Below are positions 55,816 through 64,000 of a DNA stretch of 64,000 nt, piece after piece; within the stretch, counting starts at the first letter, position 1; the number at the start of each line of letters is the position of its first letter. A model generated the notes under the pieces. That model saw nothing but the letters and a program-made list of their open reading frames with translations. It did no database searches and had not been told where the DNA came from. The position numbers and the translations under genes are program-made. The stretch comes from Bufo bufo. Lineage: Eukaryota; Chordata; Amphibia; Anura; Bufonidae. Location: the NCBI RefSeq assembly GCF_905171765.1, contig NC_053392.1, positions 105,760,220-105,824,219 on the forward strand, written 5' to 3'.

Positions 55816-55941
55816 GGGGGGGGGGCATCATTAACCTGTACAAATACGTAAACGGAGCGTACCAAAAATATCGATATTCTATGTTAAACCCCCTCAACAA
55901 AAACAAGGGGCCACTCCCTACACCTGGGGAGAAAAAAAAAC

Positions 55942-56135
55942 AAGCAAACTTTTTTTTTTATATATATATATATATATACAATAAAGGCTGTGATAGGCTA
56001 CTTTCACACTTGCGGCAGTGTGATCCGGCGGGCAGTTCCGACGACGGAACTGCCCGCCGGATCACACTGCCGCAAGTGTGAAAGTAGCCTATCACAGCCT
56101 TTATTATAATTATATATATATAAAAAAGTTTGCTG
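55942..56135. repeat. Near-perfect 194-bp palindrome
   Basis: From AGCAAACTTTTTT through a TA tract and AATAAAGGCTGTGATAGGCT, the left arm mirrors the right arm around a 4-base centre (ACGA at 56041-56044). The TA tracts differ slightly in length. It spans a family A-type end (GGCTACTTTCACACTTGCGG) on both arms. Confidence 0.93.
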
Positions 56136-56531
56136 CCGATCTGGATGTGACTGAAAGCATTTGTGAGACGCATGCGGATGCGTCTCACAAATGCATTGCA
56201 AGAACGGATCCGTCTCTGCTTGTCATGCGGACTGACGGATCAGTCTTGTATCTTTTTTCACATTTTTACCGGTCTGCGCATGCACTAATACATTCCTAAG
56301 GGGAAAAATGCCGGATCCGGCATTCAGGCAAGTCTTCGGTTTTTTTTTTGCCGGAGATAAAACCATAGCATGCTTCGGTTTTCTCTTTTGCCTGATCTGA
56401 AACGAAGACATCCTGAACGGATTGCTCTCCATTCAGAATGCATGGGGATATGCCTGATCAGTTATTTTCCGGTATTGAGCCCGTGACGGAACTCTATGCC
56501 GGAAAAGAAAAACGCTAGTGTGAAAGTACCC
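55996..56531. mobile_element. Family C element with palindromic left part
   Basis: It starts GGCTACTTTCACACTTGCGG. It ends GCTAGTGTGAAAGTACCC followed by TTA. A second hairpin (CATTTGTGAGACGCATGCGG and complement) lies at 56158-56195. The right third matches 34400-34545. Confidence 0.6.
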
Positions 56532-56889
56532 TTACACAGCCCGATGTGGCAGACGATTGTTGGGTTGGAAGCATTCCCTCCTGACAATCGCCTGCTCGTC
56601 AGTGGAGGAGACCTCTGCTATTACATGCTCCACAGCATGGGGAGGAGGGATCGCTATGCCATCACTCGTCCCCATGCTGTCTAGAGGTTTGCTGGCGGCA
56701 GATCGTGATTAGACACCATGATCTACCGCCTCAAAATGATACTTTAACATGTCAAAAGATTCGGATTCCCAATGATCCCGATTGCTTGATGAACAAGCAA
56801 ACATGTGGGCAGTTTTACACTGCCAAATGATTGCTAACGAGCGCTCGTTAGCGATCTGCCGAAAAATAAAAAATTTTAATTTTTTTTTG
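56532..56889. other. Unassigned stretch
   Basis: It holds a diverged inverted repeat around GATCGTGATTAGACACCATG, but nothing is identified. Confidence 0.3.
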
Positions 56890-57127
56890 CAGGTGTAATA
56901 CAGGCTTAATGGTTGTGAATCTCTGGAATAGCCGGTCACTGCAAATACAGTAGATGGCTTCAAAAAAGATTTAGATGACTTTTTATTTCAAGGAAAGGAA
57001 GGTGGATATTGAGCCACATTTGGATTGGGGAAGGATTTCTTTTTGCCTTCCCCTAAATAAATATAGCAGGATTACAGGTTGGACTTGATTGACTTTTGTC
57101 TTTTTCCAACCTGAACAACTATGTAAC

Positions 57128-58666
57128 TAGGGTTGCACCGAGTATTGAACTTTTGATACTTTTGTACCTGGATCGATACGATCCTGGGATTTGCTATTTT
57201 CCGATACTAAGCGAGGCTACTGCACAGCCTAGTCTCAGTGAGAGCATGGCACGCACCAGAGCAGTCCCCCCTCCCCACTAACGCGGCTGCCACCAATGAG
57301 GATATAATACTGAGGAGCAGGGGAAGGGCTATTAACACTGTGCCACCCAGAGGTCGCTCTACATTTTTTCCAGAAGAGTAAAAAAATACTCCTCTGACCA
57401 TTTTTATCCAAGGACAAGTACAAAAGTTATGGTAATTAAAATACATAATACAGAGGCCTGCACTCGCTCACATCAGCGTTTGGAGCCTCTGTTGCAGATT
57501 CTGTTGAAAGACCAGACAAAAAAAGCCTCACATGCAAGGATCCCGAACGGAAACTGAACGGATCCCATCATAGTCGGCAGTGTCTGTTCAGCTTCTTCTC
57601 TGTGGGGTGACAGGAAGAGTGGGAGCAGGGGGGTAGCAGGGTCACTAGTGGGGTGACAGGAGGAGGAAGGGGGGGGGGCAAGCAGGGTCTCCCTTCTACA
57701 GCCACCCCTGGCTTCCCTGCCCAACCAGACCTATATCGCTCTGGCGCGACTATACCCATCCAATAACAAAACTCCTTGCTGTAAGGAGCTTTGTTATTGG
57801 TTATTTCATGCACAGGCAGCATTGCTGCGCTGCCTGCGCCGTTCACAGTGCTCACTGCGCTGATGAATGTGGGGGAAAAGTCTAAGGCCGTTTTCTACTG
57901 GACGTTTTTTGCGTTCCGTATACGGAACCATTCATTTCAATGGTTCCGCAAAAAAAAACGGAATGTACTCCGTATGCATTCCGTTTCCGTATTTCCGTTC
58001 AAAGATAGAACATGTCCTATTATTGCCCTCAAATCACGTTCCGTGGCTCCATTCAAGTCAATGGGTCCGCAAAAAAACACATCCGTATGTCTTCCGTTTC
58101 CGTTCCGTTTTTTGCTGAACCATCTATTGAAAATGTTATGCCCAGCCCAATTTTATCTATGTAATTACTGTATACTGTATATGCCATACGGAAAAACGAA
58201 ACGGAAACACAACGGAAACAAAAAACCGGAACAAGGGATCCGTGAAAAACCGCAAAACACTGGAAAAGCCATACGGTGTGCAATAGGCCTAAGGCTTATT
58301 GGTACGCCTTAGACTTTTTCCAGGGAGTAAAAGACTGCAACTCTGGTGCCACCAATGAAAATAATGAACCCATAAATACAAAGGTAGGCGGCGGGTATCA
58401 CACAGCCGGTTACCCGGCCTCAATGACAGGGGCACAGCGATCCCACAAACCTCGTCACTTAACCCCTCAGGTGCGGCTGGTTGTGTGATATAGCAGCCAT
58501 GCCCAAGAAAGTCAAAACTATTACAATCTTAAAAATATATCTCCTATGCAGTGAACGGCGAAACCGAAAAAAATAAAAATAAACACGCTTTTTTTTTTTT
58601 TTACACACATGGTATCTAACGGTATGGATCATCGCAATACAAAGTGTTGATATCATGACAACCCTA
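57128..58666. mobile_element. hAT-like element, family H, hosting a MITE
   Basis: TAGGGTTGCACCGAGTATTG and GATATCATGACAACCCTA are the ends. The flanks TATGTAAC and TATAGAAC match at 6 of 8. A family L block (57348-57410), the repeat shared with 62573 (57770-57880) and a family G MITE lie inside. Its right half matches 13690-13971. Confidence 0.65.
57886..58289. mobile_element. Harbinger-like MITE, family G, uninterrupted
   Basis: GGCCGTTTTCTACTGGACG and GGTGTGCAATAGGCC are flanked by exact TAA (57883-57885 and 58290-58292). ATTCCGTATGCATTCCG-type blocks fill it. It is the intact relative that defines the insertion in 12712-14363. Confidence 0.85.
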
Positions 58667-59342
58667 TATAGAACTATATGTATGAAAGCAGTATACCCAT
58701 GGTCATTGCTTTGCTACCGTTCTGATGTCTCCTGTTACTGGGAGCAGTGACCTATGGGCCCGTGGATCCCCCACTATACATGAAGGAGCCGTCAATTCTG
58801 CTTTCTATGCAGGGAGACACCACACATTATTTTTACACATTGACCCACGGACTATCACAATCCATTAGTAACCTTCTCTACATGATGAATGCTCTTTGCT
58901 GCAGTGAGACAACCCCTCACTTATAATCCCTGGTCTTCAATTACAGGCAATCACAACTGAACGATAAAGAACTTTCCATTCCCTTTCAGTTTGTGTTTAA
59001 AAAAAAAAAAAAAAAATTAGAAACCTAAAGTTATTTTCTACCAATGCCCGTAACATGAAGGTCCGCACTGAGACCTATAGGATCCTTTGTGAGAACATGT
59101 ATGGGGAGAAGAGGATGAGATTAATGCATACAGAAGGCTTTCACAATGTGATCGATTTGACGGATGAGATTGTAATTTCTCTTCCCACAGAAAACAGTAA
59201 AGATTCAAGTGTAGCCATCAAGAGCACAACACATGGGGAAACCAAAAGACGGGCAGATGTCTCACTACTTACTCTGGTCTAGAAGTGCGACACTTTTCTT
59301 CTGCATAGGTGGTTACATAAATCGGGCCGAGAAGAACTAAGG
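58667..59342. other. Unassigned stretch
   Basis: A 75-codon + frame at 59055-59282 (MKVRTETYRILCENMYGEKR...) has no domain I can name. No splice context is convincing. No gene is called. Confidence 0.35.
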
Positions 59343-59696
59343 GCAAAACCCCTTATCCAACCCCTATAATACCCCCAAAAAGCCCAGGCCCCTCACACAC
59401 AGGTTATACTTAACTCGCTCCACGACACCCGGGGAAAGTGAAGCCTACAGCATGCTGCAACGTGAACGAGCCTCCCTAGCATCATGGGCGACACTAGGGA
59501 GGCTCGTTCCCGTTGCAGCCCGCTATTGGCCGCCCTCCCCATCGATGGAAGTTTTTGATCCGCGTGATGGGGACTAGCAGCAGCGGCAGTTCGGGCATCA
59601 GAAGCAACGCGGGTGCCGGGGAGCAAGGCAAGTATAACCAGTGTGAGGGGCCAGGGGATTTTGGGGGGCATTATAGGGGTTGGATAACCCCTTTAA
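59343..59696. mobile_element. Palindromic TTAA-type element
   Basis: AACCCCTTATCCAACCCCTA and its complement ending CCCTTTAA (TTAA 59693-59696) form the ends. The inner arms are CCAGGCCCCTCACAC / GTGTGAGGGGCC, and the core hairpin is GAGCCTCCCTAG. The left TTAA is eroded. Confidence 0.75.
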
Positions 59697-59825
59697 GATT
59701 CTGCATGCATATGAGCTGGAAAAAACATTTATAGGGGTATCCCGACTCCTCCGACTGCAGCTGGCCGGGGAAAGAAGCTTCTCAGGGAATATAAATTGCC
59801 GCCAGAGATGTCTGGAAGTGGCTAA

Positions 59826-60281
59826 GGCTACTTTCACACTGGCGTTTTGGCTTTCCGTTTGTGAGATCCGTTCAGGGCTCTCACAAGCGGTCCAAAACAG
59901 ATCAGCTTTGCCCTAATGCATTCTGAATGGAAAAGGATCCGCTCAGAATGCATCAGTTTGCCTCTGTTCAGTATCCATTCCGCTCTGGAGGCGGACACCA
60001 AAATGCTGCTCGTCTGACGATGGAGGCAAACGGATCCGTCCTGACACACAATGTAAGTCAATGGGGACGGATCAGTTTTCTATGACACAATCTGGCACAA
60101 AAGAAAACGGATCCATCCTCCATTGACTTTCAATGGTGTTCAAGACGGATCCGTCATGGCTATGTTACAGATAATACAAACGGATCCGTTCTGAACGGAT
60201 GCAGACATTTCTATTATCTGAACGGATCTGTCTGTGCAGATCCATGACTGATCCGCACCAAACACGAGTGTGAAAGTAGCC
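59826..60281. mobile_element. Harbinger-like MITE, family A
   Basis: GGCTACTTTCACACTGGCG and GTGTGAAAGTAGCC. The left flank is TAA and the right flank TTA. Strong similarity to 54274 in inverse orientation. Confidence 0.88.
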
Positions 60282-60284
60282 TTA

Positions 60285-60965
60285 TTAAACATGTATTATG
60301 ACTTTTTGAGTTACTCTATGAAATCTCTGTATAGCGCCACCTGCTGTTTGCTCTTATTCTAATTTCTCTGTCCCGCTCACTGAGATGGAAGTACATGCTC
60401 AGTTCCATCCTTCAACGGCCACCAGCTGTAGCAGAAAGGACATGCCCCCTAAGCTGACGGCTTGAAATAAATCTAGCAAATCAGAGCAATTATTGAGGAA
60501 CCTTTGTTAGAAAGGGGTACTCAGGTACTAGATTGTGTGCGATTTTCACCTTTTACATTATTCATGGGATAAACCCTTTAAGCACCCCAATAGCAGCAAA
60601 TGTGAGAATATAAAAACAGGGAATGACCACACGGTCAGGTTTCCTAATCCAGTTTTGGAAGCTAAAACCAGGAGTGAATTAAAACGCACCCTCAATCTTA
60701 GCAAGGCCAAGATCACACACTAAGGGGGCAGATCTATCAAACTGTCCAAACGGAAAACCTGTTGTTATTGTTGTTGCCCATAGCAACCAATCACTGTGCA
60801 GCTTTCATTTTGCAAGAGCACTGTAAGAAATGACAGCTACACCATGACTGAGGCTTCCTCTTAGACACTTCTCAGGAGAGAAGTTGTACGCTGCACACTC
60901 ATTAACGTAGAGGTGATGAGCTGAGGCTCCTCTGCAGGACAGTTAAGGGCCACTTCGCAGATTAA
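60285..60965. other. Unassigned stretch with a family N fragment
   Basis: 60735-60835 matches part of the MITE at 33881 and contains GTTGCCCATAGCAAC (60773-60787) overlapping CCAAT (60787-60791). The rest is unassigned. Confidence 0.5.
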
Positions 60966-61436
60966 GGGAGCATTCACACGACCGTGTTGGTTTTGCGGTC
61001 CGCAAATCACGGATCCGTGTGTTCCGTATGTCTTCAGTTATCTTTCCGTTCTGTAAGTCAAGATAATACGGACGTGGTGCTTCCGTGTGTCATCCGTTTT
61101 TTCACGGTCCACAAAAAAATTTAAATGGGACTGAAATGGGGTTTCCTAGAATGTTTTCAGTCCAGGGGTCCGCAAAAAACATAAGACATACGGATGTGCT
61201 ATCCGTTTTTTACGGACCCATTGACTTTCTATGGGGTCACGGACCGCAATTTGCGGCCATGTATAGGACATGTTCTAAAATAAAAGGAACGGACACACGG
61301 AACGGACAGCACATGGATGACAATGAAAGGCCTACCGCAATTTTTGCGGACCCATAGAAATGAATGGGTCCGTGCATTGCACGCATAAAATTGCGGAACG
61401 GAAGCGGAAGAAAAACACGGTCGTGTGAATGCTCCC
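60966..61436. mobile_element. Harbinger-like MITE, family E
   Basis: GGGAGCATTCACACGACCGT and ACGGTCGTGTGAATGCTCCC are perfect complementary ends. The left flank is TAA and the right TTA. ATCCGTTTTTTACGGACCCA blocks are inside. Confidence 0.85.
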
Positions 61437-61539
61437 TTAGAGGAGAGCATGATGTAGGGTTGGAGTAAGAGCTATACTAATGTAACCCGGTAGAGAAGGG
61501 AACATGGAGTAATGCCAACTCCACACCAAAGAGTGTACA

Positions 61540-61641
61540 AAGTCACATCCAGAGGTCGCAATAACCCTTGTACAAGCGTCAGACTCCTGTTCAGGCCATT
61601 TTACTCCATGGAAAAAGTCTAAGGCATACCGATACGCCTTA
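61540..61641. repeat. Dispersed repeat shared with 3409-3535
   Basis: Ordered blocks AGAGGTCGCAATAAC, TGTACAAGCGTCA, TGTTCAGGCCAT and GGAAAAAGTCTAAGG are shared with the copy near the left of the window. Confidence 0.6.
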
Positions 61642-62566
61642 GGCCCCTTGCAGACGAGTGTGTCCAGATGAGTCACGATGCGTTGCGGCGAACCCGCACG
61701 AGTAGGTACGCAATTGCAGTCAGTTTTGACTGCGATTGCGTTACGTTGTTCAGTTTTTATCGCGCGGGTGCAATGTGTTTTGCACGCGCGTGATAAAAAA
61801 CTGACTGTGGTACCCAGACCCGAACCTCTTCACAGAAGTTCAGGTTTGGGTTCAAGGTTGTGTAGATTGTATTATTTCCCCTTATAACATGGTTATAAGG
61901 GAAAATAATAGCATTCTGAATACAGAATGCATAGTAGAATAGGACTGAAGGGGGTTAAAAAAAAATATATAATTTAACTCACCTCAATCCACTTGTTCGC
62001 GCAGCCGGCATCTCTTCTGTCTTCATCTGTGAGGAAAAGGACCTTTGATGACGTCACTGCGATCATCACATGGTCCGTCACATGATCCATCACCATGGTA
62101 ACAGATCATGTGACGGACCATGTGATTAACATAGTGACGTCATCAAAAGGTCCCATTCCTCAGAACAAGACAGAAGAGATGCCGGCTGCGCGAACAAGTG
62201 GTTTGAGTTAAATTATTATTATTTTTTAACCCCCTCCAGCCCTATTCTACTATGCATTCTGTATTCAGAATGCTATTATTTTCCCTTATAACCATGTTAT
62301 AAGGGAAAATAATAATGATCGGGTCCCCATGCCGATCGTCATCTAGTAACCTTGCGTGAAAATCGCACCACATCCGCACTTGCTTGCGATTTTCACGCAA
62401 CTCCATTCATTTCTATGGGGCCTGCGTTACGTGAAAAACGCACAAAGAGGAGCATGCTGCGATTTTCACGAAACGCACAAGTGATGCGTGAAAATCACCG
62501 CTCATGTGCACAGCCCCATAGAAATGAATGCACCTGCGCGGAAATCTTGCCCGTGTGAAAGGGGCC
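61642..62566. mobile_element. Harbinger-like palindromic element, family F, full length
   Basis: GGCCCCTTGCAGACGAG and GTGTGAAAGGGGCC are flanked by exact TTA (61639-61641 and 62567-62569). Nested inverted blocks run throughout. These include TTATAACATGGTTATAAGGG repeats, CGCGCAGCCGGCATCTCTTC and its complement at 62170-62195, and the centre CATGGTCCGTCACATGATC. TGACGTCA occurs at 62049 and 62135. Confidence 0.9.
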
Positions 62567-62572
62567 TTAGGC

Positions 62573-62665
62573 TTTTCCCTGCCATTCATCAGTGCAGTGA
62601 GCGCTGTGAACAGCAAGGGCAGGGCAGCGATGCTGCCTAAAACAACCAATCACAAAGCTCCTTAC
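62573..62665. repeat. Repeat shared in inverse with 57770-57880
   Basis: CATTCATCAGTGCAGTGAGC, GCTGTGAACAGC and CACAAAGCTCCTTACAGC recur as the reverse complement near 57770-57880. This argues against reading this segment as part of a unique promoter. Confidence 0.6.
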
Positions 62666-62699
62666 AGCTGTCAGAGCTTATGGCACACCGCTCTGAAGT

Positions 62700-63158
62700 G
62701 AGGACGAAGTCGTGCGGTCGTTACTGGCAGGTAAGTGGCCTTGCTGTGTGGTGAAATGTAGTGAGGGCCCCAGATCTGAGCGCCTTGTTTTTCCTTGTCC
62801 AGCCTGACATGCTGTATGAGCCTGATCCCTATGAACACATATGTGAGCTATAGCGGTGCTCACCCTGTCAGGGACCAGCGCTGCTAGTAGTAACTGTTCA
62901 GTAACTCCACAGCTCACCCATAGGTGACGGCCGGCAGCATGGTGAGTGGTGCGTCATGTGTAAACGGTTCAGTTTCCCGCGCAGCTCCTATAGTGCAGGC
63001 AGGGTGAGGAGTACAGCTGTTACCCATAGCAACCGGCGATTGCCTGTTCTGTAATTAGAGGAAGCAGCCACAGTCTGTTCATAAGTCATAACCCTGCCAG
63101 CCACAGCAATGACCTCTCCACCAGTGCTACCAGTAAAGTCAGGGCGTATCAAGTAACC
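62700..63158 (+). promoter_or_regulatory. Possible promoter / 5' UTR region with RFX X-box
   Basis: GTTACCCATAGCAAC at 63019-63033 fits the RFX X-box (GTNRCC N0-3 RGYAAC). Candidate donors GGCAG|GTAAGT (about 62729) and CATG|GTGAGT (about 62940) precede the exon below. X-boxes usually lie within a few hundred bases of ciliary gene starts. The call is tentative. Confidence 0.35.
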
Positions 63159-63185
63159 ATGGGGCAGCACATTACCGTGTCAAAG
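63159..63185 (+). CDS. Candidate first coding exon with N-myristoylation-like start
   Basis: ACCATGG at 63156-63162 is a near-ideal Kozak context. The frame reads MGQHITVSK and is followed by the donor AAG|GTATGC. Gly at position 2 and Thr at position 6 fit the N-myristoylation pattern. It lies about 125 bases after the X-box. I do not recognise the protein, and the next exon would be outside the window. It could be chance. Confidence 0.3.
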
Positions 63186-63189
63186 GTAT

Positions 63190-63590
63190 GCACTTTTGAA
63201 CTACGTTCTCCCAGTTACAGTCTATGATTACTTTGCGCCATACTTTCTATACGTTTTTTCTGCTTGCAAACATATCTGCTTGATGCACAGCAAAAATTAG
63301 ATCTCAACAGCCCCTGACTAAGCAAAGGTTTACTGCATACAGTGATGTCACAGTGCAGGGATAGTACACCCAGTGATGTCATAATGCAGGCTAGTGTACA
63401 CAGTCATGTGGCACTGTTGAGGTGGCAGTGGTCTTATGTTTAGTATATGATGTCGGCAAAATGTTAAATTGTCTAAATTTGCTATTTATGCATGGGAGAC
63501 AGTTCTAGATACTAGTAATGGTTTCCCTGCATAAATAGCCGCCCCTTCGTGTTATATAGGCCTTCGTATCAACTATTTGAATTAGGGTCC
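63190..63590. other. Stretch with small degenerate tandem repeat and hairpin
   Basis: CAGTGATGTCA-type units spaced about 37 bp recur three times at 63338-63415. A hairpin lies at 63481-63539 (GCTATTTATGCATGGGA / TCCCTGCATAAATAGC). No gene. Confidence 0.5.
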
Positions 63591-63594
63591 ATTC

Positions 63595-63808
63595 ACACGT
63601 CCGTTGTTTCTTTCCTGATCTGTTCCGTTTTTTGCGGAACAGATCTGGACCCATTCATTTTCAATGGGTCCTGAAAAAAATCGGACAGCTCAATGTCTGA
63701 TTTTTTTTCAGGACCCATTGAAAATGAATGGGTCCAGATCTGGTCCAGATCTGTTCCGCAAAAAACGGAACAGATCAGGAAAGAAACAACGGACGTGTGA
63801 ATGGACCC
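63595..63808. mobile_element. Palindromic MITE, family D
   Basis: GGGTCCATTCACACGTCCGT and ACGGACGTGTGAATGGACCC are perfect ends, with TTA on the left and TAA on the right. Arms are nearly perfect over about 100 bp. The right arm has an 11-bp extra copy of GGTCCAGATCT. Confidence 0.9.
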
Positions 63809-63835
63809 TAACTGTAACTTTGGTACTCCTCATCG

Positions 63836-63908
63836 ACTGAAAATACTCCTCAAAAATGGTAAGAGGAGTATTTTCACTCTTCCTGCAAAAAAAGTAGCAC
63901 GACCTCTG
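63836..63908. repeat. Short dispersed repeat, family L
   Basis: TACTCCTCAAAAATGGTAAG, AGGAGTATTTTCACTCTTCC and ending CGACCTCTGG match 7831 and, inverted, 57348. Confidence 0.65.
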
Positions 63909-63921
63909 GTCACATCCTAAC

Positions 63922-64000
63922 TTAACCCCTTAAGGACACAGGGCGTACATGTACGCCCTGTGTATTTTCGATCACTGCCGTGCGGCTGGCAGTGATCGGA
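63922..64000. repeat. Family I repeat, start only
   Basis: TTAACCCCTTAAGGAC is followed by a perfect 28-bp palindrome (63936-63963, core GGGCGTACATGTACGCCC). It runs off the window. The TTAA start suggests a TTAA-type element. Confidence 0.55.

Larger units (their letters stand above)
55819..57127 (+). pseudogene. LINE (CR1/L2-like) 3' end, split by insertions
   Basis: 55825-55945 encodes GIINLYKYVNGAYQKYRY, then a Pro/Lys-rich stretch. 56890-57127 resumes with VNLWNS and a typical LINE 3' tail (TTTTCCAACCTGAACAACTATG). Between them lie the 194-bp palindrome and the family C element. The coding tail is the same conserved CR1/L2 region as at 29413-30245. The hAT at 57128 inserted into the tail. 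That both pieces belong to one original copy is inferred from order and strand. Confidence 0.65.

Noticed and set aside
59055..59282. 75-codon + frame, possible exon
   Set aside because: No recognised domain. Length is within expectation for random frames in this window.
1..64000. tRNA, 5S rRNA, U6 and tRNA-derived SINE signals
   Set aside because: I looked by eye for A/B-box pairs and known starts and found none that fit. A covariance scan would be needed to be sure.

Overview
The window looks like non-coding, transposon-saturated DNA from a vertebrate with many DNA transposons. The best fit is an amphibian, probably an anuran frog. This is an inference from the style and mix of repeats: abundant short Harbinger-type and hAT-type palindromic elements, TTAA-flanked foldback elements, Tc1/mariner copies and CR1/L2-like LINE tails. 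No database was consulted. There is no bacterial or viral gene layout. I recognise no complete host gene, tRNA or rRNA. Most long open reading frames are shadows of low-complexity arrays or decayed transposons.

Layout. 1-3,500 is mostly unassigned, with one Harbinger-like MITE (736-1202). 3,540-3,770 is CpG-rich and holds a possible first coding exon ending in a splice donor. 3,785-5,984 is a CA-rich minisatellite split by a hAT element, whose 8-bp target duplication comes from the repeat unit. 6,356-7,561 is another hAT that has expanded an internal G-rich minisatellite of about 32 units. 8,804-9,854 is a decayed Tc1-like transposon with recognisable transposase pieces. 10,469-11,289 is a TTAA-flanked palindrome with 328-bp arms. 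11,785-18,661 and 21,927-23,126 are nests of two or three elements. 28,538-30,750 holds a gutted Tc1 element, then a LINE tail interrupted by a MITE.

39,336-40,724 is the most striking locus. It is an insertion with a 15-bp target duplication, two 549-bp inverted arms and a spacer that contains a hammerhead-ribozyme-like core. I read it as a probable Penelope-like retroelement. 41,008-62,566 continues with Harbinger-like, hAT and TTAA elements, many with exact target duplications. 62,700-63,185 may be the 5' end of a real gene: an RFX-type X-box, a strong-Kozak ATG and a splice donor.

How the parts relate. The nesting gives a relative insertion order. Harbinger-like elements (3-bp TWA duplications) act as hosts for hAT insertions (8-bp duplications), and both interrupt older LINE tails. 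Many of these elements carry internal palindromes, ACGGATCCGT blocks or transcription-factor-like sites (TGACGTCA, X-box plus CCAAT). The flanking host genes, if any, are only hinted at by the two candidate first exons.
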